Positions 1 to 8,927 of a stretch of 64,000 nt of DNA are shown one piece after another. Source of the DNA: Blastochloris viridis. GTDB lineage: Bacteria; Pseudomonadota; Alphaproteobacteria; Rhizobiales; Xanthobacteraceae. Within the stretch, counting starts at the first letter, position 1. Each line of letters begins with the position of its first letter. Below the pieces are notes generated by a model, which did not search any database, was not told where the DNA came from, and saw nothing but the letters and a program-made list of their open reading frames with translations. The stretch spans positions 3,512,001-3,576,000 of the forward strand of contig NZ_CP012946.1 in NCBI RefSeq assembly GCF_001402875.1, written 5' to 3'. The translations under genes and the position numbers were made by a program.

Positions 1-1577
1 TCCTCGCCGCGGTGCTGGTGACTGCCCCGGCACACGCGGCGCCGCCTGCCTCGCTGCGCCTCGACGCGGGCGTGGCGGAGCCGGTTGACGGGCTCGCAGC
101 CGGAGCGCGCGCGGCCTTCGATCTCGCGGCGGCGACCGGGGACTATGTCCGCGGTGAGATTGCCGTGACGGCCGGGCGCTTCGACCTGGACCTCGTCGGA
201 CCCGGCGGCCACCATGTGCGGCGCCTCGCGAGCGACCTCGACGCGCCGGGTGGCTTCCAGTTCATCGTGGCCGAGGCCCCGGTCCGCCTCGTCGTCACCG
301 CGCGCACGGGCGGCGGCGGCGCGACACTCTCCGTCGCCGCCAAGGTCGCACCCGCCGCGCAGAAGGCGCCGACAGCCCAGTTTGTGAGCCCCGCCATCGC
401 CGCCCTCGCCACGCATGTCGCCGCAGGCGGCAGCACCGACGCCTTCTGGCAGGAGCGGGCACGGCAGGGAACGCCCCTCGTCGAGCCTGGACCGCCCGGC
501 ATGGCCGTGGTCACCTTCGTCGCCCGCGGTGCGCGGCGCAACGTGCGCCTGCTCGGTGCACCCTCGGGTGACCATGAGTGGATGGACCGGCTGGGCGAGA
601 GCGACACCTGGTTCAGGAGCTTCCTCGTCCCTGAGGACACGCGCCTCTCCTACAAGCTCGCCCCCGACGTGCCGGACCTGCCCGGGACACCCCGCGAGCA
701 GCGAATGGCGATCCTTGCGACGGCTCAGGCCGATCCACTCAACCCTGCGCCCTGGCCCACCCTCGCCCCGGACCCCTTCAACCAGGAGTCGACGCTGGAA
801 CTGCCCCGTGCGCCGGCGCAGCCGGGCCTCGACGACCGCGGCGCGCCCAAGGGCACCCTGGCGGAATTCCGCCTCCGCAGCGCCCGCCTCGGCAACGCCC
901 GCACCATTACCCTCTACACCCCGGCCGGGTTCGATCCCGCCGACCAGCGCAACGTGCTTCTGCTGGTTTTTGACGCCCGTGCCTATCTCACCAAGGTGCC
1001 CACCCCCACCATCCTCGACAACCTGATCGCGAACCGGCGGCTGCCGCCCATGATTGCGGCCTTCATATCCGAGGTCGATCCGCGGACGCGCGCCCACGAA
1101 CTGCCGGGCAATCCTGCTTTCGCGGATTTCATGGCGGAGCAGGTCCTGCCCCTCGTCGGCGAGAAGACCGGCACCCGTATCCCGGCTTCGCGCACCATCC
1201 TCGCGGGCTCCAGCTTCGGCGGGCTTGCCGCCGCGACCATCGCGCTTCGGCATCCCGACCGTTTCGGCAATGCTATCGCGCTGTCGGGCTCCTTCTGGTG
1301 GCATCCCGACGATGCCCCCGCCGATGCGCCGGAGCACGTGGCGGACCTCGTGGCGCGCAGCCCACGCAAGGCCGTGAGGTTCCACCTCACGGCCGGCATG
1401 TTCGAGGCGGGCCATACGGGCACAGCCGGAATACTCGACACCTCGCGCCACTTGCGTGATGTGCTGCGGGCGAAGGACTATGATGTGAGTTACCGCGAAT
1501 ATGCCGGAGGGCACGATTATCTCGTCTGGCGCGGCGCCCTGGCCGACGCCCTCCTCGCCCTGGTGCCGCGCCTTTGA
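1..1577 (+). CDS. Exported Fes-like siderophore esterase (5' end cut by window)
   Basis: This is probably an enterobactin/salmochelin-type esterase that hydrolyses the trilactone backbone of ferric siderophores. The reading frame is open to the left edge. The visible start region (LAAVLVTAPAHA then APPAS) looks like the end of a signal peptide with an AHA cleavage site, so the true start lies upstream and the protein is likely periplasmic. A Fes N-terminal domain (DUF3327-like, SGDHEWMDRL...DPLNP) precedes an esterase-D alpha/beta hydrolase domain. The nucleophile is in GSSFGG (Ser near residue 401 counted from the GTG at 12) and a C-terminal His is in GGHDYLVWR. Classical Fes is cytoplasmic, so the export signal is notable. 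It converges with the siderophore transport genes downstream. Confidence 0.85.
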   Translation, partial: LAAVLVTAPAHAAPPASLRLDAGVAEPVDGLAAGARAAFDLAAATGDYVRGEIAVTAGRFDLDLVGPGGHHVRRLASDLDAPGGFQFIVAEAPVRLVVTARTGGGGATLSVAAKVAPAAQKAPTAQFVSPAIAALATHVAAGGSTDAFWQERARQGTPLVEPGPPGMAVVTFVARGARRNVRLLGAPSGDHEWMDRLGESDTWFRSFLVPEDTRLSYKLAPDVPDLPGTPREQRMAILATAQADPLNPAPWPTLAPDPFNQESTLELPRAPAQPGLDDRGAPKGTLAEFRLRSARLGNARTITLYTPAGFDPADQRNVLLLVFDARAYLTKVPTPTILDNLIANRRLPPMIAAFISEVDPRTRAHELPGNPAFADFMAEQVLPLVGEKTGTRIPASRTILAGSSFGGLAAATIALRHPDRFGNAIALSGSFWWHPDDAPADAPEHVADLVARSPRKAVRFHLTAGMFEAGHTGTAGILDTSRHLRDVLRAKDYDVSYREYAGGHDYLVWRGALADALLALVPRL

Positions 1578-1633
1578 GGGTCTCCGCCAGGTCCCGCCGG
1601 CCGCGCCTGCGGGGACGCGCCGTCCGCCGGGAC

Positions 1634-1676
1634 GTGCTGGTGCCGGCGCGCTGCCAGATCCCGCCGGCACCAGCAC
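1634..1676. terminator. 15-bp perfect hairpin after the esterase gene
   Basis: Arms 1634-1648 and 1662-1676 are perfect complements around a 13-nt loop, 57 nt after the esterase stop. No real T-run follows, so it may be a transcript-stabilising or Rho-assisted terminator hairpin rather than a classical intrinsic terminator. Confidence 0.45.
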
Positions 1677-1701
1677 TCCTATTCGTGCTCCCGCTCCGCG
1701 G

Positions 1702-1809
1702 TCAGGCGCGCGGATGCCCGACGACGACACCCGCGCCCAGCACGCCGGTCAGGAGATCGTCGATCTCGTTGGGCTGACGCAGCCGGACGACGGTGGTCGT
1801 CTTGCTCAT
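1702..1809 (-). pseudogene. IS256-family transposase remnant (N-terminus only)
   Basis: The minus strand encodes 35 residues beginning MSKTTTVVRLRQPNEIDD and running on to LLTGVLGAG. This is the characteristic N-terminus of rhizobial IS256 (Mutator-like) transposases. Intact relatives continue with an ARRLLAQAVE-like segment and run to about 400 residues. Here the match ends after about 27 residues and a stop follows at 35, so only the 5' scrap survives. The inverted repeat at 1861-1905, just upstream of this start, sits where the left end of the insertion sequence would be expected. The family assignment is from memory of the sequence signature. Confidence 0.65.
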
Positions 1810-1860
1810 CGCGTGTCATTCCAACGACCCCGGATGCTGACGCCTGGGTCCGTTGAAGTT

Positions 1861-1905
1861 GGCAGATTTTCGTCCTTGAAATCAATGGTTTCACGAAAAT
1901 CTGCC
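1861..1905. repeat. 13-bp inverted repeat, likely IS256-family terminal repeat
   Basis: GGCAGATTTTCGT at 1861-1873 is repeated as its exact complement at 1893-1905. It lies about 50-95 nt upstream of the transposase remnant's start codon, and the AT-rich core contrasts with the surrounding GC-rich DNA. It is consistent with one IS end, or with two ends brought together when an element decayed. Confidence 0.5.
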
Positions 1906-2159
1906 ATCGGAGCCAACGGTCGGCTGCCGCCGCCGTGGGTATCACGCTCCCTTTGGAAGGATTGGGCAGGCTGGTTACCCGCCCCGATACGGCCGCCGTC
2001 ATCACCCAGCCCCGCCAGAACTCAAATCTTAACCTGCGGCCTCAGGGGGTCATCGCCGGACGCCGAGTTACCGTTATGCGCGGTCTCTTGACGCGCGCGC
2101 AGTTTCGGCGCTCTTTGGCCCGTCATTGACGGCAACGTTTATGGGGTGAGGGGCAGGGC

Positions 2160-2351
2160 ATGATTTGGTTGCTTGTAGGTGTGGCCTTGGGTTTTGTTTT
2201 GCCTTTGCTGGTGATTCCCAGCACGCTTAAGAATATCTACAAGGAACGCGGGCAGGCCGCGGCCATCAGGGTGTGGTTGCTCGCTTCGGCCCTCGCCGTC
2301 CCCGGCATGTTGCTGTTCGTCTGGGTGGTCGCGCTGTTTTTCATGGGGTGA
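2160..2351 (+). CDS. Small two-helix membrane protein, unknown function
   Basis: This is a 63-residue protein I do not recognise. It has two clear hydrophobic helices (residues about 2-20, IWLLVGVALGFVLPLLVI, and about 38-61, VWLLASALAVPGMLLFVWVVALFFM). A short charged loop (KNIYKERGQ) separates them. A purine-rich GAGGGG lies about 8 nt before the ATG. It sits alone between the IS remnants and the convergent ABC transporter genes. Coherent amphipathic composition favours a real gene, but no family is assigned. Confidence 0.5.
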   Translation: MIWLLVGVALGFVLPLLVIPSTLKNIYKERGQAAAIRVWLLASALAVPGMLLFVWVVALFFMG

Positions 2352-2683
2352 CCGCACGCGAACCGCCCCGGGTTTGCCGGACGCTGTTCACTTCGGCCGG
2401 CCGCTAGCCGGCTTGGTACAACGCGACGCGTCCCCACGCGGGCCTTGGCCGGCGGACGCCGGATCAGGCCATCTCACCACCCGCCGCTTCTCGCGCCGGC
2501 GTGACCAAGGCGCAAGCCCACTTGGCGGGTCACACCACGCTGTTCAAATCAGCGGGGCGGCCTTTGTTCAGCTTTGATGCGCCGGTTCATATGCCGCTAC
2601 GGCACGCGTGGTCTTGATCCGTTGTTGCCGCGCCATCCAACAGCGGGAGCCCGATCGCCCATCATCAGATTCCGGCATGGCTT
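2352..2683. other. Intergenic interval, nothing recognised
   Basis: This interval lies between the small membrane protein and the 3' end of the convergent ABC transporter operon. No convincing gene, RNA or terminator is seen. Confidence 0.5.
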
Positions 2684-3481
2684 TCAGCCCGGCGTCGGGC
2701 GGCGCAGGGCGCCTTCAACGACCACGTGAGGGGCGCCATCAGGTGACGGCGTAACGCGGGCCGCCACGCCCCATACCGCCGCGAGAATCTCCGGGGTCAG
2801 TGCCTCGACAGGGGTGCCGACCGCAGCGACTCGGCCGTGGTCGAGCACCACCACCCGGTCGGCCCAGCGCGCCGCCAGATTGAGGTCGTGCAGCACGACG
2901 ATCACGCTGCGGCCCTCGCTGGCCAGCGCCCGCACCGCCGCCATCACGGTGACCTGGTGGCGCAGGTCGAGTGCGCTGGTCGGCTCGTCGAGCAGGAGCA
3001 GTTGCGGCTCGCGCACCAGTGCCTGGGCGAGGCTCACCATCTGGCGTTGGCCGCCCGACAGGCGGTCGAGCATTTCGAGCGCCAAGTCGGCGATGCCGAG
3101 CCGATCGAGCACCGCGAGCGCCCGGCGGGCCGGGTCGCCGGCAAGTCCCTCGGGCGGGGACGCCTCGAAGGCGGCGACAACCGATTCGAGCACGCTCAGC
3201 GCCACTCCTTGGGGCAGCGCTTGCGGCATGAAGCCGACGAGCGCGGCACGCGCCGCGAGCGGCAGCCGCATCAGGTCCTCGCCATCGAGCCGCACCGTGC
3301 CGTGCGCCCGCACCAGGCCGGCGAGCGCGGCCAGGAGCGTCGACTTGCCGGCCGCATTGGGGCCGATCAGCGCCGTGACGGTGCCGGCCGCAATCGCCGG
3401 CAGGGTGAGGTTCTCGATCACCGGCCGGCGCGGATAGCCGGCCGACAAATCCGCGACGATGAGCGTGCCGTTTCGCATCAT
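2684..3481 (-). CDS. ABC transporter ATPase, iron-siderophore (FecE/FhuC type)
   Basis: This 265-residue ATPase powers uptake of an iron-siderophore complex across the inner membrane with the neighbouring permease. Visible motifs are Walker A GPNAAGKST (40-48), signature LSGGQ (141-145), Walker B LLLLDEP (161-167) and the H-loop VLHD. The ATG at 3481 overlaps the permease stop (ATGA), indicating translational coupling; a second ATG follows directly. The FecCD partner and adjacent TonB receptor point to a ferric siderophore. Heme or cobalamin cannot be excluded, since BtuCD is built the same way. Confidence 0.88.
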   Translation of the reverse strand: MMRNGTLIVADLSAGYPRRPVIENLTLPAIAAGTVTALIGPNAAGKSTLLAALAGLVRAHGTVRLDGEDLMRLPLAARAALVGFMPQALPQGVALSVLESVVAAFEASPPEGLAGDPARRALAVLDRLGIADLALEMLDRLSGGQRQMVSLAQALVREPQLLLLDEPTSALDLRHQVTVMAAVRALASEGRSVIVVLHDLNLAARWADRVVVLDHGRVAAVGTPVEALTPEILAAVWGVAARVTPSPDGAPHVVVEGALRRPTPG

Positions 3482-4545
3482 CCACCTCGGCGGGTCAGCA
3501 CGAGGGTGAGGAAGATCGGCACCCCGATCAGCGAGGTGATCAGGCCGATCGGCAGCACGATGCCGGACACCGCGGTCTTGCTGGCACAGGAGGCAAGCGA
3601 CATCAGCACCGCGCCGGCAAGCGCACTGGCCGGCAGGAAGAAGCGGTGGTCCTCGCCGATCAACAGGCGGGCGATGTGCGGGCCGACCAGCCCGACGAAG
3701 GCGATGACGCCGACATAGGCGACCGCAGCGCCGGTGAGCAGGCTGAGGCGAACCAGCGAGAGCAGCCGCAGCCGGGCGACATTGATGCCGAGGCTCTTGG
3801 CGCGCTCGGGACCGAGGCGGAGCGCGGTGAGGGGCCACGCCGCGGCGAGCGAGAACGGTGCGACCATCGCCAGCACGCCGGCCAGGATCATGACCTTCTC
3901 GGACGTCGCGCGGGACAGGCTGCCCATGGTCCAGAACACGAGCTGCTGCAGCGCCTGCTCGCTGGCGACGAACTGGGTGAGCGCCACCAGGGCGTTGAAG
4001 GTGAAGAACAGGGCGATGCCGAACAGCACCAGCGTGTCGCCGCTGCGGCGCAGACGTCCGAGCACCTGGAGCAGCAGCGCCGAGCCCAGCGCACAGACGA
4101 ACGCGTTGAGCGGCACCGTCCAGGTCGCCGGCACGCCGGGCAAACCGAGGCCGAGCACGATGGCGAGCGCCGCCCCGAAGGTCGCGGCCGCCGACATGCC
4201 GAGCGTGAACGGGCTGGCCATCGGATTGTTCAGCACGGTCTGCATCTCGGCGCCGGCGAGTGCAAGTGCCGCGCCGACCAGCAGCGCCATCACCGCCTGG
4301 GGCAGCCGCACCTCGAACACGATGACGCGGGCCGTGCGGGCGAGCTCGTCGGGGAACATCAGGCCGTGCAGCACCTGGGCGGGCGCGAGCGCCGACGGCC
4401 CGGTGACGAGATCGAGCGCAAAGGCGGCGAGCGCCGCGGCCGCGAGCGCCGCCAGCACCAGCACGCGCCGACGTACGCGCTGCCGGTGCCCGGCAAGCGC
4501 CGACGCGGCGACCGCCGAGAGCTCGCCGGTGCCCGCCATGGTCAT
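3478..4545 (-). CDS. ABC transporter permease, iron-siderophore (FecCD type)
   Basis: This polytopic inner-membrane protein of 355 residues forms the translocation channel with the ATPase encoded immediately downstream. It has the FecCD/BtuC hallmarks: GAALALAGAEMQTVLNNPMASP after the second helix, LGINVARLR in the coupling helix, and VGLVGPHIARLL near the C-terminus, with about ten hydrophobic helices. The ATG at 4545 overlaps the stop of the binding protein (ATGA). The frame is open further upstream, but that extension overlaps the preceding gene and lacks hydrophobic character. Confidence 0.9.
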   Translation of the reverse strand: MTMAGTGELSAVAASALAGHRQRVRRRVLVLAALAAAALAAFALDLVTGPSALAPAQVLHGLMFPDELARTARVIVFEVRLPQAVMALLVGAALALAGAEMQTVLNNPMASPFTLGMSAAATFGAALAIVLGLGLPGVPATWTVPLNAFVCALGSALLLQVLGRLRRSGDTLVLFGIALFFTFNALVALTQFVASEQALQQLVFWTMGSLSRATSEKVMILAGVLAMVAPFSLAAAWPLTALRLGPERAKSLGINVARLRLLSLVRLSLLTGAAVAYVGVIAFVGLVGPHIARLLIGEDHRFFLPASALAGAVLMSLASCASKTAVSGIVLPIGLITSLIGVPIFLTLVLTRRGG

Positions 4546-5657
4546 GCGCTTGCCCAGAAGGTGCCAAGGAACGGCACCGGCAGGAACCGCGTGTTGATCT
4601 CGCGCAGGCTGGCATCGGGATCGACGTCGCCGAACAGCGTTGGATGGAACCACTTGGCCAGCACCTCCACGGCCAGGGTGTTCAGCGCCATGTTGCCGAG
4701 CAGGTGCCACAGGCCATGGACGCGGCCATGCTTCACAGCGTTGATCTCGGCGATGCCGGGGCGCCGCGCCAGCGCGGCGAGCAGCGCCCGCGTCTGCGCG
4801 GCGTCGACGCCCGGGCCGATCACCAGCCCACCGGTGCCCGCCAGGTGGGTGCCGCCGGTCGCGACATAGACCTCGGGATCGCGCTCCAGCACGTATTCGA
4901 GACTGACCGGACCGATCGGCTGCTTCAGCACGTCGGCCGCGATATTGTGGCCGCCGGCAGCGGCGATGAACGCGCCCAGGGTGGCGCGGCCTGGCGAATT
5001 GCAGCAGTCCTGAAAGCCAGCGTGGGCGTGCATCAGCACGGTCGGAATCGGCGGCGTCGCCTCCGCGAGGCGGGTGCGCACCCGCTCCAGGCGGCTCCGG
5101 CAGAACGCCACATAGGCATCGGCCTGCGCCTCGCGGCCGAGCAGCCGGCCGAGCAGGGCCATGCTCGGCAGCGTGTTCTTGAGCGGATCAGTCATGAAAT
5201 CGAGGAACACCACCGGGACGCCGGCCGCCTCGAACCGGTCGATGGTCTCCTGCGACCGCGCCGACGGGCCGTAGCCGCCGCTGAAGATGGCGAGGTCGGG
5301 CTCGCTGGCGAGCGCCTGTTCGACCGAGAAGCTCTCGGCCGTGCCGTGGCCGATGATCGGAACCGCGTCGATGGCCGGGAATTTGTCGCGATAAAGGCCG
5401 TAGGTCACCGTGTCCTGGCGCTTCAGATCGGCCGGCCAGCCGGCGAGCAGCGACACCGGGTCGGGATGCACCAGCGCCATGGCGAGGAGATGACGGCCCT
5501 CTCCAAGCACGATCCGGCGGACCGGGCGCGGCACGGCCACGGTGCGCCCGGCAACGTCGGTCACCGTGATCATGTCGGCCGCAACGGCGCGGACGCACGG
5601 CCCGCAGGCACAGGCCGCGAGAGCGGAGGCGACGAAGGCGCGGCGGTCGATGCTCAT
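4542..5657 (-). CDS. Periplasmic iron-siderophore binding protein (FecB type)
   Basis: This is the 371-residue periplasmic solute-binding component of the siderophore ABC transporter. The N-terminus MSIDRRAFVASALAAC contains a twin-arginine-like motif before a short hydrophobic stretch, so Tat export is likely. The lobes show the TroA/FecB pattern: VTDVAGRTVAVPRPVRRIV, EQALASEPDLAIFSGG and EYVLERDPEVYVATGG. The C-terminal lobe ends with NMALNTLAVEVLAKWFHP, typical of iron-complex binding proteins. It overlaps the permease start and follows the second esterase gene by one base, so the genes are probably co-transcribed. Confidence 0.87.
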   Translation of the reverse strand: MSIDRRAFVASALAACACGPCVRAVAADMITVTDVAGRTVAVPRPVRRIVLGEGRHLLAMALVHPDPVSLLAGWPADLKRQDTVTYGLYRDKFPAIDAVPIIGHGTAESFSVEQALASEPDLAIFSGGYGPSARSQETIDRFEAAGVPVVFLDFMTDPLKNTLPSMALLGRLLGREAQADAYVAFCRSRLERVRTRLAEATPPIPTVLMHAHAGFQDCCNSPGRATLGAFIAAAGGHNIAADVLKQPIGPVSLEYVLERDPEVYVATGGTHLAGTGGLVIGPGVDAAQTRALLAALARRPGIAEINAVKHGRVHGLWHLLGNMALNTLAVEVLAKWFHPTLFGDVDPDASLREINTRFLPVPFLGTFWASA

Positions 5658-5658
5658 G

Positions 5659-6567
5659 TCAGCGCGGTCCTCGCTCGTCCCGCAACGGCCGGCCCAGCGC
5701 CAGCGTGACGGCGCGCGAGATCGCGGCCGGCAGCACCGAGACGTGGTCCTCGTCGGGGAATTCGACGAAATGGGTGCGAAGGCCGCGGGCGGCGAGCGGC
5801 GTCAGCCGAGCAGCGAGTTCGCGGGCGTTGCCGACCATCCGGTTGCCACGTTTCCAGGCGGTTCGCCCGGCCAAGTCAGCGCCGGCGATCTCGACCGTCG
5901 TCGGCTCCTGCTCACAGCCGCCGATGGTGATCAGCAGGTCGATGTCGAGCGGCGTTGCGGCCGCCGCGAAGCCCTGCGCGTACGCCAGCACGGCGCCGTC
6001 GTTGAACCAGATCGACGGGCTCGCCGCCGCGTAGGTCCGAAACAGGGCCGGGCGGGTGAACAGGGCATACAACGTGCACAGGCCGCCGAACGAGTGGCCG
6101 AACAGCGCCCGCCGGGCCGGATCGAGCGGCAGCTCGCGGCCGATCGCCGGCAACACCTCGTCGGCGACGAAATCCAGGAACGTGTCGGCGCCGCCGGTCG
6201 GCGGCCAGGCGGTGCCGTCCGGCCGCGGCGGCATCCGCGCCACCTTGCCCGGCGGTGTGTAGTCGAGCGTCCGTCCCGCCATGTCGAACGGCTCGTCGGT
6301 GGGGTAGCCGATGCCGATCACCACCGCGGGCGCGACACCGCTCACGCCGGGGCGAAGGGAGCGCAGCCGCACCGCCTCCGCCAGAGTGGCGAAGGCGGCG
6401 TTGGCGTCGAGCATCACGATCGCCGGATAGCCGGCGGCCGGCGGCGGCACCGCCGGCACCGCGACGAAGACGCGGTAGTCGCGCCCCTGGCGCGATCGCA
6501 TCGGCCGCAGCCACGTGCCGGGCAGATCGACGCGGCGGCAAGCCGCGAACGGGACACGTTGAGTCAT
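5659..6567 (-). CDS. Siderophore esterase, BesA/IroE-like alpha/beta hydrolase
   Basis: This putative hydrolase of about 302 residues is in the esterase-D/BesA family, which opens ferric trilactone siderophores to release iron. It shows the nucleophile elbow GHSFGG, an SPSIWFND segment after the serine, and a terminal DEDHVSV with the catalytic His. There is no obvious signal peptide, so it probably acts in the cytoplasm, complementing the exported esterase at the left edge. The start is uncertain: an ATG at 6612, five bases after the receptor stop, would add 15 residues. Neither start has a strong ribosome-binding site. It lies between the TonB receptor and the binding protein, in the same operon. 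Confidence 0.83.
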   Translation of the reverse strand: MTQRVPFAACRRVDLPGTWLRPMRSRQGRDYRVFVAVPAVPPPAAGYPAIVMLDANAAFATLAEAVRLRSLRPGVSGVAPAVVIGIGYPTDEPFDMAGRTLDYTPPGKVARMPPRPDGTAWPPTGGADTFLDFVADEVLPAIGRELPLDPARRALFGHSFGGLCTLYALFTRPALFRTYAAASPSIWFNDGAVLAYAQGFAAAATPLDIDLLITIGGCEQEPTTVEIAGADLAGRTAWKRGNRMVGNARELAARLTPLAARGLRTHFVEFPDEDHVSVLPAAISRAVTLALGRPLRDERGPR

Positions 6568-6617
6568 GGCCACGCTGCTTTGCGACGATCGAAGTTGGAG
6601 CAACGGTTCCATCCGTT

Positions 6618-8927
6618 TCACCAGCGATAAGTCAGCTTGCCCATGACGACGCGGCCGCTGCCATAGAAGCACTGTGTCGCTGACGCGCAGGCCGAGACAT
6701 ATTGCTTGTCGGCCACGTTGGCGATGTTGACCGCGGCCTTCCAGCCCTTGAGGTCCGGGGACATCTCGGCGAAGTCGTAGTGAACTCCGAGATCGAACAG
6801 CGTGTAGGCGGGCACCACCATGGCGTCGCTGTTGATGGCGTCGCCGTAGGACTGGCCGACATAGCGCACGCCGCCGCCGAAGCCGAGACCGCGCATCGGC
6901 CCGGCCTGCAGCGTGTAGTCGACCCACAGCGAGGCGGTATGGTCGGGAACGCCGATCGGCACCTTGCCCTCGATCGGGATGCCGCTGGTCACCACCGGAC
7001 TCTTGGCGACACGGATGTCGGTGTACGAATAGGCGGCGATGACGTCGAGGCCCTGAAGCGGCGTCATCTTGGTGCTAACCTCGACGCCGCGCGAATTGAC
7101 CTCGCCGAGCTGCATCTGACAGTAGATGCCGGCAGCGGAGCAGAGCGGATAGATTGAACTCCTGTGCGAGGAATCAGAGGTGAGCACGTTCTGCTGGGTG
7201 ATGTCGAACAACGACACCATCACCATGCCGGGGAACCAGTGCGGCTCGTACTTGAGGCCGATCTCGTACTGTTCGCCCGTGGTGGGCACGAACGGCGAGC
7301 CGGTGTAGTCGGTCCCGAGCGTCGGCTCGAACGAGGTCGAGTAGCTCGCATAGGGCGCAAGGCCGTTCTCGAATAGATAGGTCGCGCCGGCGCGCCAGGT
7401 GGTCGCCTGGTCGGAGGGCTCGGCGTGGTTGCTCACCGCGCCGGTGACCTGCGAGTCGGCCTTGGCCCAGTCGTGCCGCACGCCGAGCAGAAACGCCCAG
7501 TTTTCAAGACGCATCTGATCCTGGGTGTAGAGCCCGAGCTGAGTGCGGCTCTGGTCGGTCCGGCTGGTGAGCGCAGGCTCAACGATCGGGGTGTAGACCG
7601 GATTCAGATAGTTGATATAGGTCGCTGCGCCGGTGCCATAGACCGCATCCGCCGAGGACCATTGGTAGTCGAGGCCGGCCAGCACGGTGTGGCGTAGCGG
7701 ACCGGTGTCGAACTTGGCCTGGGCGTGGGTGTCGACCGCCGCAGCGTCGAACGACTCGATGTAGTGGGTGCTGGTGCGGGCGAGACAGAGATTGGCCGTC
7801 GTTCCCGCCCCACAGGTGCTGCCGGTCGCAAAGCCGGTCGCCGGCAGCGCCTTGAAGTCCGAGTCGACGTGAATGTAGCGAAGATTCTGACGCACGGTCC
7901 AGACGTCGTTGAAACTGTGCTCGAACTCGTAGCCGATCGCCGACTGCTCACGGTCGTGCCCGTTGTAGAACGGGTTGCCCGAGAAGAAGCTGCGCGGGAT
8001 CTGTCCGTTGGGGTTGGCCTGCAGGGTCCCGAGCGCCGGCAGCCAGTTCTGCTGGAAGCTATTCGGGTCGTGGTCGTAGCTGGCGTAGAGGGTCAGCGTG
8101 GTGTCCGCGTTGGGCCGCCACGTGAACGACGGCGCGATCAGACGACGCTCGCTCTCGGTATAGTTCACGTCGGTATCGGCGTTCCGGCCAAGGCCGATAA
8201 TGCGATAGAGCAACTTGCCGTCGGAATCGACCGGGCCGCCGACGTCGAAGCCGAACTGGAGAAGCTTGGGATCGCCGATCCCGACCATTATTTCCCGGAA
8301 TGGCACCTCGGTCGGCCGCTTGCTGATCAGGTTGACCATGCCGCCGAGATTGTTCTGCCCGTACAGCACCGAGGCCGGACCGCGCAGCACCTCCACGCGC
8401 TCGAGCAGATAGGGATCGATCGAGGGCATGGCGTAGGAAACGCCGCGCGGCAGCCGCAACCCGTCCCAAAAGTGGAGATAGTTCGCGTTGGCCCCGAAGC
8501 CGCCGAAGCCGCGGATGAAGACGTTGTCGAAGCGGTCGCCGACCCGGGTCTCCGAGACGACGCCCGGTTCGTAGCGGAGCGCCTCGGCCACGCTCTTGGC
8601 CCCCTGGGCCTCCATCTGCTGGCGGGTCACCACGGTGATCGACTGCGGCGTCTCGATCAGCGCGGCGTCGGTCTTGGTGCCGCTGATGCTTCGCTCGGCC
8701 ACGATGCCGTTGGCCGGGCCGCGCGCACCGGTGCCAGCGCCCCCGCCATTTGCCGCACCACCATCATTGCCGGCGTCCTCGTCGCCGCGCTGACCCTCGA
8801 CGGTGATGGGGGCAAGCTCGGTGCTCTGGGCCCGTGCGGTTGCGATCACGACGCCGGACAGCATCGTTCCTGCTAGCAAAACCGCGGCAAACCGTACGGA
8901 CTTGTTGAAGTCGGCCTCCACGCGCAT
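6618..8927 (-). CDS. TonB-dependent siderophore receptor
   Basis: This 769-residue outer-membrane receptor imports a ferric siderophore using TonB energy. After a signal peptide (AAVLLAGTMLSGVVIATARAQ) comes a TonB-box region (ELAPITVEGQ). A plug domain follows (TPQSITVVTRQQMEAQGAKSV...VFIRGFGG...LRGPASVLYGQNNLGGMVNLISKRP), then a 22-strand barrel ending in the outer-membrane sorting residue Trp (LTYRW). The near-terminal cysteine pair (ACASATQC) is typical of FpvA/FhuA-type siderophore receptors. ATG 8927 is preferred over an upstream TTG at 8951. It is divergent from the AraC-type regulator and probably controlled by it. Confidence 0.93.
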   Translation of the reverse strand: MRVEADFNKSVRFAAVLLAGTMLSGVVIATARAQSTELAPITVEGQRGDEDAGNDGGAANGGGAGTGARGPANGIVAERSISGTKTDAALIETPQSITVVTRQQMEAQGAKSVAEALRYEPGVVSETRVGDRFDNVFIRGFGGFGANANYLHFWDGLRLPRGVSYAMPSIDPYLLERVEVLRGPASVLYGQNNLGGMVNLISKRPTEVPFREIMVGIGDPKLLQFGFDVGGPVDSDGKLLYRIIGLGRNADTDVNYTESERRLIAPSFTWRPNADTTLTLYASYDHDPNSFQQNWLPALGTLQANPNGQIPRSFFSGNPFYNGHDREQSAIGYEFEHSFNDVWTVRQNLRYIHVDSDFKALPATGFATGSTCGAGTTANLCLARTSTHYIESFDAAAVDTHAQAKFDTGPLRHTVLAGLDYQWSSADAVYGTGAATYINYLNPVYTPIVEPALTSRTDQSRTQLGLYTQDQMRLENWAFLLGVRHDWAKADSQVTGAVSNHAEPSDQATTWRAGATYLFENGLAPYASYSTSFEPTLGTDYTGSPFVPTTGEQYEIGLKYEPHWFPGMVMVSLFDITQQNVLTSDSSHRSSIYPLCSAAGIYCQMQLGEVNSRGVEVSTKMTPLQGLDVIAAYSYTDIRVAKSPVVTSGIPIEGKVPIGVPDHTASLWVDYTLQAGPMRGLGFGGGVRYVGQSYGDAINSDAMVVPAYTLFDLGVHYDFAEMSPDLKGWKAAVNIANVADKQYVSACASATQCFYGSGRVVMGKLTYRW

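Larger units (their letters stand above)
1578..2159. other. Gene-free interval with IS remnants
   Basis: The interval holds the hairpin at 1634-1676, the IS256 N-terminal scrap and the inverted repeat at 1861-1905. I recognise nothing in the remainder (about 1906-2159). Confidence 0.6.

Noticed and set aside
2352..2683. Search for a cobalamin riboswitch near the FecBCD-type transporter
   Set aside because: No B12-box-like sequence is visible upstream of the receptor or binding protein; a siderophore role fits better.
2684..4615. 643-residue minus-strand frame suggesting a permease-ATPase fusion
   Set aside because: The N-terminal half is out-of-frame Arg-rich translation of the FecCD permease; the ATPase has its own ATG at 3481 overlapping the permease stop.
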